The position numbers were made by a program, and so were the translations under genes. 64,000 nucleotides of DNA from Verrucomicrobiota bacterium (lineage in GTDB: Bacteria > Verrucomicrobiota > Verrucomicrobiia > JABWAM01), in NCBI GenBank assembly GCA_023269615.1, contig JAHFSY010000011.1, positions 29,877 to 93,876 of the forward strand, given 5' to 3'. The notes under the pieces are model-generated. The model was not told where the DNA came from, made no database searches, and saw only the letters and a program-made list of their open reading frames with translations. Shown piece by piece: positions 35,549 to 43,979 of this stretch; positions within the stretch are counted from its first letter, which is position 1; each line of letters opens with the position of its first letter.

Positions 35549-35655
35549 CGAGGCAGGGCGTGCTCGCCGAGCGCGCCGTGGTTCTCCATCAAAATCTCAC
35601 ATTTACTTTCCACGACCCACCGCATCGGCGCGCTCGGCGAGCACGCCCTACCTCG
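35549..35655. repeat. 107-nt GTAGGGCG-type hairpin (family B, copy 1)
   Basis: 30-bp arms, 29 of 30 identical, opening CGAGGCAGGGCGTGCTCGCC and closing in CACGCCCTACCTCG. The 46-nt loop resembles that of copy 2 (47702-47807), sharing TTCCACG and CCACCGC. It fills most of the gap between dedA and dnaK. Confidence 0.9.
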
Positions 35656-35672
35656 GAATTCTGAATGCTGTC

Positions 35673-37517
35673 TTACAGCTTCTTCCCTGCCGCCTGCGCC
35701 AGCGCGACGTCCATCATGATGTTCGCCAGTCCTTGCGTGGCGGCATCCAGACCGGCATTCGCCGCTTTCAATTTTGGAATGTCGCCGATCTTTGTTTTTG
35801 AATTTTCTGTCGTGAGAGCGTCCTCGATGGATTTCATGGCTGACTGGATTTTTGCATCTTCGTCGGGCGGAAGGCGGGTGCCCACTTCCGCCAGTGCGTG
35901 ACGCGTCGCCTTCAACATTTCCCCGGCCTTGATCTTGGCGTCAATCCACTGGCGCTGGTTCAGGTCGTCGAACGCGTGCTCGACGGATTCGGAAATCATT
36001 TTTTCCACAGCCTCGTCCGAGACGTCCACGGCGGATTTCATTTCCACGGTTTTTTCGCGGCCGGTTTTCACGTCGCGCGCAAGCACGTGCAGGATTCCGT
36101 TGGCGTCAATTTCGAATTGCACACCGACGCGTGGCACGCCCTTGGGCGCGGGATCGAATTCCAGGTCGAAACGCCCCAGCGACCAGTTGTCCTTCGAAAG
36201 CTCACGCTCGCCCTGCAACACATGAATGAGCATGGATTTCTGGCGGTCCACCGCCGTGGTGAACATCTCGCCGGCCTTGATCGGGATGGTCGAGTTGCGC
36301 GGAATGATCACGTTCATCAGCCCGCCAAAGGTCTCTATCCCGAGCGAAAGCGGGGTGATGTCCAGCAGAAGCATGTTTTGAAATCCGCCCGAAAGGATTT
36401 CGCCCTGCACCGCCGCACCGAGCGCGACAGCTTCATCGGGGTTGACGCTCGTGTTGGGCTCGCGTCCGAATATCTCCCGCACGAGATTGTGAACGAGCGG
36501 CATGCGGGTCTGCCCGCCGACGAGAATGACTTCCGCGAGGTCCTTCGGCTCGAGCTTCGCGTCAGAGAGCGAGCGCAGGCAGTTGGCGCGCGTCCGCTCC
36601 ACAATGTCGCGCGTGATCTCCTCCACCTTCGCACGCGTAAGCTTGTGGGAAAAACTGAAGCTTGGCGTCAGAAAGGGCAGCGAGACTTCCACCACCTCCT
36701 TTTCCGAGAGTTCGCACTTGGCCTTTTCGGCGGCTTCGCGAATGCGTGAAAGCATCGGCATGTCGTCGTGCAGCTTTTTGGGTCCGCCTGCAGCGGCCTC
36801 GATGAGGGAGATGAGATGGTCGGTGATCCGCTTGTCGAGATCGTCGCCACCGAGGCGGGTGTTACCGTTGGTGGCGAGGACCTGGAACGTGCCCTCGTTG
36901 AGTTCGAGGATGGAGATGTCGAACGTGCCGCCGCCGAGGTCGTACACGGCGATCTTCGATTTCGACTGGAGCTTGTCGAGCCCGTAGGCCAGGGCGGCCG
37001 CCGTGGGTTCGTTGATGATCCGCTCGACGGTAAGTCCCGCGAGTTCGCCGGCCCGCTTGGTGGCGTTGCGCTGCGCGTCATTGAAATACGCGGGCACCGT
37101 GATCACAGCGCGTGTCACCTCCTCGCCGAGTGCTTTCTCGGCATCCTTCCTCAATTTTTTCAGCACGAATGCCGAGATGTCCTCGGGGTGGTACGTCTTG
37201 TCATTGATCACGATTTCCACCGGCCCTCCGCCCTTGCCCTGGACGGGATAGGTGACGAGCATTTCCTCGCGAGAGATTTCCGCGCCGCGGCGCCCCATGA
37301 AGCGCTTGACGGAATAGGCCGTCTGGTGCGGTTTCAACGCGCGGATGCGATTGGCGGGCGCGCCCACAAGGGGTTCGCCGGAGGCGGTCGGAAAGTGTAC
37401 CACGGAAGGCGTAAGGCGATGCCCGTCCGAATCGGCCATCACATAGGGAAGTCCCATGTCCACCGCAGCCACGAGCGAGTTTGTGGTTCCAAGGTCAATG
37501 CCAACGATTTTCGACAT
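35673..37517 (-). CDS. dnaK: Hsp70/DnaK-family chaperone
   Basis: 614 aa from ATG 37517. The ATPase domain (1-370) has VGIDLGTTNSLVAAVD, AVITVPAYFNDAQRNATKRA, NEPTAAALAYGL, AVYDLGGGTFDISILEL and VILVGGQTRMPLV. The linker and substrate domain contain LLLDITPLSLGIETFGG and IPRNSTIPIKAGEMF. The C-terminal lid is short and lacks a disordered glycine-rich tail. It is a full-length but divergent DnaK, possibly a secondary paralogue, since grpE and dnaJ sit 24 kb away at 61.4-63.2 kb. No CIRCE element was seen upstream. Confidence 0.88.
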   Translation of the reverse strand: MSKIVGIDLGTTNSLVAAVDMGLPYVMADSDGHRLTPSVVHFPTASGEPLVGAPANRIRALKPHQTAYSVKRFMGRRGAEISREEMLVTYPVQGKGGGPVEIVINDKTYHPEDISAFVLKKLRKDAEKALGEEVTRAVITVPAYFNDAQRNATKRAGELAGLTVERIINEPTAAALAYGLDKLQSKSKIAVYDLGGGTFDISILELNEGTFQVLATNGNTRLGGDDLDKRITDHLISLIEAAAGGPKKLHDDMPMLSRIREAAEKAKCELSEKEVVEVSLPFLTPSFSFSHKLTRAKVEEITRDIVERTRANCLRSLSDAKLEPKDLAEVILVGGQTRMPLVHNLVREIFGREPNTSVNPDEAVALGAAVQGEILSGGFQNMLLLDITPLSLGIETFGGLMNVIIPRNSTIPIKAGEMFTTAVDRQKSMLIHVLQGERELSKDNWSLGRFDLEFDPAPKGVPRVGVQFEIDANGILHVLARDVKTGREKTVEMKSAVDVSDEAVEKMISESVEHAFDDLNQRQWIDAKIKAGEMLKATRHALAEVGTRLPPDEDAKIQSAMKSIEDALTTENSKTKIGDIPKLKAANAGLDAATQGLANIMMDVALAQAAGKKL

Positions 37518-37580
37518 AAACCATTCACTGCAACGGAGCGGAGAAGCAAAGTCAAGAACCGGGGGCGGAAACACGGCAGG

Positions 37581-37620
37581 AACTTCCAACGTCGAACTTC
37601 GAACATCGAACATCCAACAA
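37581..37620. repeat. Word-repeat of the TTCGAACATCGAACATC type (family G, copy 1)
   Basis: A run of degenerate 8-nt words (AACGTCGAACTTCGAACATC). A similar stretch, with AACTTCCAACGTCGACCATT, is at 58779-58815. The 37518-38019 gap holds this, the 37652 and 37877 elements and half of a family I repeat, but no gene. Confidence 0.6.
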
Positions 37621-37651
37621 TCGAGCTGCGTAGAAACGCGTATTCCGAAAT

Positions 37652-37747
37652 GGAGGGACACGCTGCCTCCTACGCCGACCCGCGCTACGCCGTAGGCTTC
37701 GGCGAGGCGAGAGCAGCATTGGCTGCGAAGGCCGAGTCGTCGTGTCC
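37652..37747. repeat. Family C halves enclosing a family D element
   Basis: GGAGGGACACGC at the left and TCGTGTCC at the right are family C ends. Between them is a short-form family D element (CCCGCGCTACGCCGTAGGC to GGCGAGGCGAGA, 37680-37712) plus extra sequence. Confidence 0.8.
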
Positions 37748-37876
37748 ACGGGATCCAGGGGGTGAGCGGAAAGGCAAAAGTTGAAGTGTGGGGGATTTAG
37801 AAGACGGAACATACAAACCACGGAGGCACGGAGGAGGAAAGGAAAATGGTGTTTAGAATCAGAAAGCCGAAGGCTG

Positions 37877-37946
37877 CCCGCGCTACGCCGCTCGCCGTCG
37901 CGACGAAGCGCTTTGGCGTAGTCGGATAGGCTTCGGCGAGGCGAGA
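37877..37946. repeat. Family D element, long form
   Basis: 70 bp identical by eye to 8247-8316, from CCCGCGCTACGCCGCTCGCC to GGCTTCGGCGAGGCGAGA. It ends 74 bp before the sigma factor start, so it may lie within its promoter region. Confidence 0.85.
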
Positions 37947-38019
37947 ACGCTGGCAGCTGATGGCTCCCCCGTGCGATTTTGTTTGCAACCGAGGGACATA
38001 CGCGAAAACATGCAGCGCT

Positions 38020-38877
38020 ATGGCGCAAGACAACGGTGCGGCACGAAGCAGCGACGACGGTGGCAGCCTGAAGATCTATCTCCGGGAAATCGCCGAGGTG
38101 CCCCTCTTGTCACGCGAGGAGGAGGCGGATCTCGCCCGCCGCATCAAGAAGGGTGACGCCAAGGCGCGCACGCACATGATCCGCGCCAACCTTCGTCTCG
38201 TCGTGAAAATCGCCCACGATTATTCCAACATCGGCCTTCCCATCCAGGACCTCATCTCCGAGGGAAACATCGGCCTCATGAAGGCGGTGGAGCGCTTCGA
38301 TCCCAAGCACGGCGTGAAGCTTTCGACGTACGCGGCCTGGTGGATCAAGCAATCCATCAAGCGCTCGCTCGCCAACCAGGCCAAGACGATCCGCCTGCCG
38401 GTTCACGTGGTGGACAAGCTTTCGCGGATGCGGCGGGTTTCCAACCAGCTCTCGGAAGTCCTCGGCCGTGAACCCACCGATGATGAACTCGCCGAGGAGA
38501 TGGGAATCCCGGTCCACAAGATTTCCCAGCTGAAAACCGTGTCGCTGCGGCCATCGTCCCTCGATGCCCCGATGGGAGACGAGGACAAGGCGTCGTTCGG
38601 CGACATCGTCGCCGATGAAGCCATGCTGGATCCCTCCGAGATGTTTCGAGACAAGGCGCTGCGCAAGGACATCGTCGATTTGATGGATGAGCTCGACGAG
38701 CGCGAACGGGCCATCATCAGCAACCGCTTCGGGATGGACGGGTCAAAGCCGGTGACGCTCGAGGAGATCGGCGCAAAATTCCATGTGACGCGGGAACGCG
38801 TCCGCCAGATCCAGAACATCGCACTGCGCAAGCTGCGCGCGATGATGCGGAAGCAGGACCCTGATGACAAAAAGTGA
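38020..38877 (+). CDS. RpoD/RpoS-type sigma-70 factor
   Basis: 285 aa from ATG 38020. Region 1.2 is DGGSLKIYLREIAEVPLLSREEE; region 2 is NLRLVVKIAHDYSNIGLPIQDLISEGNIGLMKAVERFDP with the -10-recognition helix LSTYAAWWIKQSIKRSL. Region 3 follows (GREPTDDELAEEMGIPVHKI), then region 4 (VTLEEIGAKFHVTRERVRQIQNIALRKLR) for the -35. There is no region 1.1, so it is a group 2 or a short primary sigma factor. It is co-directional with apt 6 bp downstream. Confidence 0.92.
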   Translation: MAQDNGAARSSDDGGSLKIYLREIAEVPLLSREEEADLARRIKKGDAKARTHMIRANLRLVVKIAHDYSNIGLPIQDLISEGNIGLMKAVERFDPKHGVKLSTYAAWWIKQSIKRSLANQAKTIRLPVHVVDKLSRMRRVSNQLSEVLGREPTDDELAEEMGIPVHKISQLKTVSLRPSSLDAPMGDEDKASFGDIVADEAMLDPSEMFRDKALRKDIVDLMDELDERERAIISNRFGMDGSKPVTLEEIGAKFHVTRERVRQIQNIALRKLRAMMRKQDPDDKK

Positions 38878-38883
38878 AACCCC

Positions 38884-39414
38884 ATGACGAACAACCCCAC
38901 GCAAAATCTCAAGACCGCCGTCCGCGATGTGCTCGACTTTCCAAAGAAGGGCATAGTCTTCAAGGACATCACACCCATCCTGGCCGACGGCGATCTGTTT
39001 CGCCAGGCGGTGGACTGGCTGGCGGAGCTTCATCGCGGCGAGAAGCTCGACGCCGTGGTGGGCATTGACGCTCGCGGATTCATTTTTGCGGGCGCCGTGG
39101 CCTGCGCGCTGGGGATCGGCTTCATTCCCGTCCGCAAAAAAGGCAAGCTGCCGTTCGAGACCCAGTCCGTTGCCTACGATCTCGAATATGGAAAAGGCGA
39201 GCTGGAGATCCATGTGGATGCGTTGCGCGGGCAAAAGCGCGTGGCGATTGTGGATGACCTTCTTGCAACCGGCGGCACCGCGCTGGCTGCGGCGAAATTG
39301 ATCGAAAAAATTGGCGGCAAAGTGTCAGGCGTTGATTTCGTGATCGAACTCGGATTCCTGAAAGGACGGGACCGTCTGAACGGTTACCGCGTCACGTCCG
39401 CCATCGTATACTGA
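38884..39414 (+). CDS. apt: Adenine phosphoribosyltransferase
   Basis: 176 aa. The PRPP-binding motif is VAIVDDLLATGGTALAAA; DFPKKGIVFKDITPILAD and GIDARGFIFAGAVA with the flexible KLPFET loop are typical of Apt. It salvages adenine to AMP. It follows the sigma factor gene with a 6-nt gap, so the two are likely co-transcribed. Confidence 0.95.
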   Translation: MTNNPTQNLKTAVRDVLDFPKKGIVFKDITPILADGDLFRQAVDWLAELHRGEKLDAVVGIDARGFIFAGAVACALGIGFIPVRKKGKLPFETQSVAYDLEYGKGELEIHVDALRGQKRVAIVDDLLATGGTALAAAKLIEKIGGKVSGVDFVIELGFLKGRDRLNGYRVTSAIVY

Positions 39415-39418
39415 GAAA

Positions 39419-39570
39419 GCTGCTAGCTACTAGCTTCTAGCCGAATTTTTCATGAACCCCGCCAAACCTGCATGCAAACACGGGATGCCAAAAGCCTGAT
39501 CATGAATTCAAGAATCCGCAAACAGGTTTCTGCTTCTGGAACTAGCGGCCAGCAGCTAGAAGCCAGCAGC
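39419..39570. repeat. Word-repeat hairpin of the CTAGCTTCTAG type (family H)
   Basis: Left arm GCTGCTAGCTACTAGCTTC, right arm containing AGCAGCTAGAAGCCAGCAGC, built of near-tandem CTAG words and mutually inverted. It fills the gap between apt and the transpeptidase. Confidence 0.7.
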
Positions 39571-39586
39571 CTCCCCGTCTGATTCC

Positions 39587-40222
39587 ATGGCCGTCACTTC
39601 ATTGATCCTCTGCGCCATGATGGAGTTGCCGCCCGAGCTTCCCGCCAAACTCGAAAAACTCGGCGTTCCCGCGACCACGCGAGTGCTGGTGGTGAGCGTG
39701 AAAGAGCAACGGATGACGCTCTTTGAAAATGGAAAACCGAAAAACGAGTACACCGTGTCCACTTCGCGACATGGCACGGGACAAAAAAAGGACACATTTC
39801 AGACGCCGCTCGGCCTGCATCGCATCAAGCACAAGATCGGGAAGGACGTTCCCAAGGGCGCGATTTTCGAGGAGCGGGTGTTCAAGGGCCAGATCTGGAT
39901 TCCATCCGCAAAGGATGCCGCGCCCGCCAACACATCCACCAATGCGGAAACACATGCAAAGGCCGACGAGCCGTTGGAGTCCGACCTGATCACCAGCCGG
40001 ATTCTCTGGCTCGATGGACTGGAAGCCGGCCACAACTCCGGCAATCATCCCGACGGCACCCTGGTGGATTCGCACCAGCGCTTCATCTACATCCACGGAA
40101 CGAACCACGAGACCGACATCGGAAAACCCGCATCCCACGGCTGCATCCGGATGCACAACAAGGAAGTCATCGCGCTTTTCGAGCTGGTGGAAGAAGGCGA
40201 TCTGGTTTGGATTCAGGAGTGA
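39587..40222 (+). CDS. L,D-transpeptidase (YkuD domain)
   Basis: 211 aa. The YkuD catalytic motif is YIHGTNHETDIGKPASHGCIRMHN (split here as YIHGTNHE and SHGCIRMHN, Cys about 184). VVSVKEQRMTLFENGKPKNE and KDTFQTPLGLHRI open the domain. It cross-links peptidoglycan by 3-3 bonds or attaches proteins to it. The weak N-terminal segment MAVTSLILCAMM may be a degenerate signal; a start at Met 39617 or 39620 is possible. Its 3' end overlaps the convergent gene by 56 nt. Confidence 0.9.
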   Translation: MAVTSLILCAMMELPPELPAKLEKLGVPATTRVLVVSVKEQRMTLFENGKPKNEYTVSTSRHGTGQKKDTFQTPLGLHRIKHKIGKDVPKGAIFEERVFKGQIWIPSAKDAAPANTSTNAETHAKADEPLESDLITSRILWLDGLEAGHNSGNHPDGTLVDSHQRFIYIHGTNHETDIGKPASHGCIRMHNKEVIALFELVEEGDLVWIQE

Positions 40223-40889
40223 GCTCATCCGCAAACCGCACGTTCACATTGTGATTCGCGCCATCCGAAAAATCGTGGAGCAGCCACGTCTTGACGAATT
40301 CCTCAATCTGCTTGCGCCCCTGCTCGCGCACCAGCGGGATGTTTTGTTTCGCGCGCTGGATCGAAAACCCTGTAAGCGATTCCTTCAAGTCCTGCATCAC
40401 CGGACCCTCGCGCCTCCACACGCTGGATTTCACTTCGCGGTATTCGATGCGTGAGGCGTCAATCGCCGGCTTGTTGAACTGGATCGGGGGCGCGATGACA
40501 TTCACTTCCCCACCCTGCACCGTAAACTTCCACGTTCCCTTCAAATCCACAAAGTACGTGTAATCCACTGGAGCCTTGGCCTCGACGACGACCTCGGGCA
40601 GCGGGATGCCCATGACAAGGCGTTCATCGTGACGCTCGAAGATTTCGGTTTGCGAGAGCGTGGTGAACTGCAGGCGACTGGTGGGTTGGATTTGCGTGGT
40701 GTAGCTTTGGAAGAGTGTGGTGATGGTTCCCGAGTTGAATGCTTTTGCGAGTGTGGAAGCAGTTTCAGCGGATTTTCGTACAACTTCGCGGACGGTCCAC
40801 GCGAGGATGAGCGCGACGGCAATGACCATCACCGCCTTCGCCCATGCGGTATGCGGGGAAGGTTGCGCGGGAGACGGCGAAGAATCCAT
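40167..40889 (-). CDS. Membrane-anchored protein of unknown function
   Basis: 240 aa from ATG 40889 (an earlier ATG at 40916 is possible). One N-terminal membrane anchor (AKAVMVIAVALILAWTVREVV). The soluble part has a beta-rich region RLQFTTLSQTEIFERHDE, then VDYTYFVDLKGTWKFTVQGG and VNVIAPPIQFNKPAID. It vaguely resembles DUF4230 proteins, but the match is not firm. The C-terminus is helical and charged. Tail-to-tail overlap with the L,D-transpeptidase gene. Confidence 0.65.
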   Translation of the reverse strand: MDSSPSPAQPSPHTAWAKAVMVIAVALILAWTVREVVRKSAETASTLAKAFNSGTITTLFQSYTTQIQPTSRLQFTTLSQTEIFERHDERLVMGIPLPEVVVEAKAPVDYTYFVDLKGTWKFTVQGGEVNVIAPPIQFNKPAIDASRIEYREVKSSVWRREGPVMQDLKESLTGFSIQRAKQNIPLVREQGRKQIEEFVKTWLLHDFSDGANHNVNVRFADELTPESKPDRLLPPARKAR

Positions 40890-40997
40890 GACTTCAATTT
40901 GCGGCAAAGGCGGCAATTCCGCAAGCCCGCGCCCTCACGCCCGATTTCTCCGCAGATTACGCAGACAGACGCAGATTTCCGGACCCTTGATCCCGAT

Positions 40998-41121
40998 CTG
41001 AGGCAGCGGTTGGGTTGGTGGATGATCGCTTGCATGATGATGCTGTTGAGCATAGATATGTCCATTCGTGAACAGCCAAACCCAACAAGATTTGCATCCA
41101 CCAACCCAACCGCTGCCTCAG
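40998..41121. repeat. Perfect 27-bp inverted repeat before the GxxExxY gene
   Basis: Arms 40998-41024 (CTGAGGCAGCGGTTGGG...) and 41095-41121 (...CCCAACCGCTGCCTCAG) are exact complements around a 70-nt loop. The right arm ends at the base before the ATG of the gene. The left arm shares 3 nt with the terminal repeat. Confidence 0.92.
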
Positions 41122-41532
41122 ATGGTTGTGCCTGTTCGGAATGAGAAGGATCAAGAAACCCATGCGATTATCGGTGCGGCGATGGAGGTGCATCGCACGC
41201 TCGGACATGGATTCCTGGAAGCGGTTTATCAGGAGGCCATGGCGGAGGAGATGGCCATTCGTGAGATTCCGTTCAACAGGGAGGTCGAGATCGAAGTTCA
41301 TTACAAAGCCCGAAGGCTCGGCACGACGTACAAGGCGGATTTTGTCTGCCATGGCTCCATCATCGTCGAATTGAAGGCGATCGGCCTTTTGTCAGCGAAG
41401 GATGTGGGACAGGTGATCAATTACTTGAAAGCGAGCCGTCTGCAACGCGCCCTCCTTTTCAATTTTGGCACACCCAGTTTGCAATTTGAGCGCGTCGTTT
41501 CAAACTACGACACCCGATCTGCGAAATCGTGA
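41122..41532 (+). CDS. GxxExxY family protein (predicted PD-(D/E)XK fold)
   Basis: 136 aa from ATG 41122, directly after the hairpin; this matches the usual 120-135 aa family length, while the open frame upstream is translated hairpin. The name-giving motif is in HRTLGHGFLEAVYQEAM (G-x-x-E-x-x-Y). TYKADFVCHGSIIVELKA has the D...ExK arrangement of PD-(D/E)XK nucleases. The C-terminus has YLKASRLQRALLFNFGTP. Family function is unknown. Here it is the only gene inside a unit bounded by 58-bp inverted repeats, so it may encode the enzyme that moves the unit. Confidence 0.88.
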   Translation: MVVPVRNEKDQETHAIIGAAMEVHRTLGHGFLEAVYQEAMAEEMAIREIPFNREVEIEVHYKARRLGTTYKADFVCHGSIIVELKAIGLLSAKDVGQVINYLKASRLQRALLFNFGTPSLQFERVVSNYDTRSAKS

Positions 41533-41619
41533 GATTTCGCAGATCTGGATCAAGGGTCCGGAAATCTGCGTTCGTCTGCGTAATCTGCGGAGAAATCAGG
41601 ACCAAGGGCCGTTCCGCGT

Positions 41620-42822
41620 TCAATGCCTCCGTCGAACCACGTCCTTTTGCTGGACCGTGCTCGCATTGTATTCGGCAGCCTCCTTCGCATCGAAGCGATC
41701 GGGGGAGAACGCGCGGATATCAATGCTCGTTTTTCCATCGACCACATATTCCGCCAAAAGCAGTCCTGCCACGGGGTTGTACGCGAATCCTCCGGAATGA
41801 AACGCCACGCCCACGTAAAAACCGGGGATCTTCCCGATCGGTCCCAGGATCGGCTCACCGTCCATCGCAAACGTGAGGAGTCCGATTTTTTCAATTTCCC
41901 ATGTCGTGTTCGCCATGGCAGGCGCAAGGGTCGTGAATGTCTTTTTGTGATTGTCCTTGAGCACGGGATCCACCGTGAGCGAGGACATGTGGAAGTCCGA
42001 AGATGTCACGCGATATTCCTCGCGCTCGGCAGTTTCGTACCCCATCAGCATGCGCCCGTCGTGCGCGGGACGGATGTAGCCGCCCAGCGGATTCGCGTTG
42101 ATCGCCGGAATCCGCAAGGGCGGCGTCATGGGATGGGTGACGTATCTCTGATGCACGAACGCCTTGACGGGAAGCTGCAAGCCGACCTTCCCGATCAATG
42201 TGTGCGTCCACGCATACACCGTGCAGATCACGGCGTCGGCTTCGATGACGCCCTTTGGTGTTTTCACGCCCGTCACGCAGTCACCTTTCATGATGAAGTC
42301 GGTGACCGTTTCATTTTCACGGATCTCAACACCCATTTCCCGGATTTTTTGCGTGATGGCCGGAATGTATTCGTTCGGCTCGCTGTAACCGCCCAGCGGG
42401 TCGAGGAGCCCAATGAAGTCCTCCCGTGGTGTGAGATCGGGCCAGCGCTTGCGGATTTCAGCGGAAGTCAGGATTTCGAATGGCGCACCGAGCCGCTTGT
42501 ACAGGGGAAGCAGGACTTCACGATCCTTCCATGACTGGGGATCGAACAGGTTGAGGCATTGCACGTCGTTGAAACGATAACCGTACGGGGAAAGCTCCTC
42601 GGAGAGTTCACGATAGAGCGACAGACTTTTCTTGCGTGCAAGCACCCCGGGTTCGCTCCAGAGCAAACCGGTGATGATCCCGGCGGCACGGCTGCTGGAG
42701 CCGTCGCCGACAGGCCCTTTGTCCACAAGGATGACCTTGCCGAATTTCTTGCGCGCAAGGTGGTAGGCCGTGCTGAGGCCGGTCACGCCGCCGCCGAGAA
42801 TGAGTGCTGTGGATGATTGCAT
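41620..42822 (-). CDS. FAD-dependent oxidoreductase (DAO family)
   Basis: 400 aa from ATG 42822. The N-terminal dinucleotide-binding motif is ALILGGGVTGLSTAYHLARK; the second FAD segment SSRAAGIITGLLW follows. The C-terminus has GFYVGVAFHSGGFAYNPVAG, the flavin-contacting motif of glycine oxidase/sarcosine oxidase beta-like enzymes. It oxidises an amine or amino acid, substrate unknown. Single gene; its 3' end sits 12 nt from the inverted-repeat unit and it diverges from trpS. Confidence 0.85.
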   Translation of the reverse strand: MQSSTALILGGGVTGLSTAYHLARKKFGKVILVDKGPVGDGSSSRAAGIITGLLWSEPGVLARKKSLSLYRELSEELSPYGYRFNDVQCLNLFDPQSWKDREVLLPLYKRLGAPFEILTSAEIRKRWPDLTPREDFIGLLDPLGGYSEPNEYIPAITQKIREMGVEIRENETVTDFIMKGDCVTGVKTPKGVIEADAVICTVYAWTHTLIGKVGLQLPVKAFVHQRYVTHPMTPPLRIPAINANPLGGYIRPAHDGRMLMGYETAEREEYRVTSSDFHMSSLTVDPVLKDNHKKTFTTLAPAMANTTWEIEKIGLLTFAMDGEPILGPIGKIPGFYVGVAFHSGGFAYNPVAGLLLAEYVVDGKTSIDIRAFSPDRFDAKEAAEYNASTVQQKDVVRRRH

Positions 42823-43005
42823 ATTTGCGTGAATGAATAATTCAGCGGTTGGGACCCGAGGCGATTTGTTGGGCGAGTGGGGGCGATTTGCAAGTGAAAT
42901 GCAGTTTCGCGTTTGCACTCTTATGAGACCTCAGCAACCTACAGCCGAAACCCCACATTTCTGCCGCGCTTGCCATGCCCTCCCCGCCTCTGGCAGTGTC
43001 CCCTC

Positions 43006-43968
43006 ATGCGAATTTTATCGGGGATCCAGCCTTCCGGGACGCTGCACATCGGAAATTATTTTGGGATGATGCGGCCGTCCATCGAACTCCAGCAGAAGGG
43101 GGAGGCGTTTTATTTCATTGCCGACTACCACGCGCTCACATCGATCCATGACGCGAAGTTGCTGAGGGAATATTCGAGAGATGTGGCCCTGGATTTTCTT
43201 GCCTGCGGGCTGGACCCAGCGCGGGCGATTTTATTTCGCCAGTCGGATGTTCCCGAGGTGACGGAGCTGGCGTGGCTGCTTTCGGTGGTGACGCCCATGA
43301 GCCTTCTGGAGAAGTGCCATTCGTACAAGGACAAGACGGCGAAGGGTATTGCGCCGACGCACGGGCTGTTTGCGTATCCCGTGCTGATGGCGGCGGACAT
43401 TTTGATCTACCAGTCGGACGTGGTGCCGGTGGGGCGCGACCAGAAGCAGCATGTGGAGGTGACGCGCGACATTGCGGTGAAGTTCAACGCGCAATTCGGC
43501 GAGGTGTTCAAGCTGCCCGAGCCCCAGATCCGCGAGGCGGTGGCCCTGGTGCCGGGGAGCGACGGGCAGAAGATGTCGAAGAGCTACAACAATACGATCG
43601 AAATTTTCGGGGACGAGAAGGCGTTGAGAAAGAAAGTCATGGGCATCCAAACTGACAGCCAGCCGCTGGAGGTTCCCAAGACGGATTTGGAGAAAAACCC
43701 GGCATGGCTGTTATTGAAATTGCTCGCGTCCGAGCCGGCATTCGCGGAGATGGACCGGAAGCTGCGCGCGGGCGGGACAGGATATGGAGATTTGAAGAAA
43801 GCGGTGTTTGAGAACTACTGGGCGTATTTCGCGGAGGCGCGGAAACGGCGGGAGGGATTCCTGAAAGATCCGTCCGTCATTGACCGGGTGTTGAAGGAAG
43901 GCGCGGAAAAGGCGCGGCCGGTGGCAAGGGCGACACTGGACCGGGCGAGGAAGGCCGTGGGGTTGTGA
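43006..43968 (+). CDS. trpS: Tryptophanyl-tRNA synthetase
   Basis: 320 aa from ATG 43006. Class I aminoacyl-tRNA synthetase with the HIGH-type motif TLHIGNYFG and the KMSKS motif DGQKMSKSYNN. SGIQPSG at the start, PVLMAADILIYQSDVVPVGRDQKQHVE in the middle (conserved ATP and Trp pocket) and NYW near the end all fit TrpS. It charges tRNA-Trp. It is followed by a compound repeat region. Confidence 0.96.
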   Translation: MRILSGIQPSGTLHIGNYFGMMRPSIELQQKGEAFYFIADYHALTSIHDAKLLREYSRDVALDFLACGLDPARAILFRQSDVPEVTELAWLLSVVTPMSLLEKCHSYKDKTAKGIAPTHGLFAYPVLMAADILIYQSDVVPVGRDQKQHVEVTRDIAVKFNAQFGEVFKLPEPQIREAVALVPGSDGQKMSKSYNNTIEIFGDEKALRKKVMGIQTDSQPLEVPKTDLEKNPAWLLLKLLASEPAFAEMDRKLRAGGTGYGDLKKAVFENYWAYFAEARKRREGFLKDPSVIDRVLKEGAEKARPVARATLDRARKAVGL

Positions 43969-43979
43969 GCGGCGGCGGC

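Larger units (their letters stand above)
40932..41607. mobile_element. Inverted-repeat-bounded unit carrying a GxxExxY gene
   Basis: Terminal inverted repeats 40943-41000 and 41540-41597 match at 55 of 58 positions (GATTTCTCCGCAGATTACGC...ATCTG). Outside them, the left end is preceded by CCCTCACGCCC and the right end is followed by AGGACCAAGGG. The same two outer ends bound the gene-less element at 44015-44272, in reverse order. Inside are a 27-bp perfect hairpin (40998-41121), the GxxExxY gene and a 13-bp perfect hairpin (41516-41545) over its stop codon. No clear target-site duplication was seen. Calling it mobile is inference. Confidence 0.65.

Noticed and set aside
37518..37560. CIRCE or other HrcA operator before dnaK
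   Set aside because: No TTAGCACTC/GAGTGCTAA pair was found here or before grpE.
37518..37661. N-terminal extension of DnaK
   Set aside because: The frame is open to 37661 but the extra residues come from the family G word repeat. The conserved DnaK start is at 37517.
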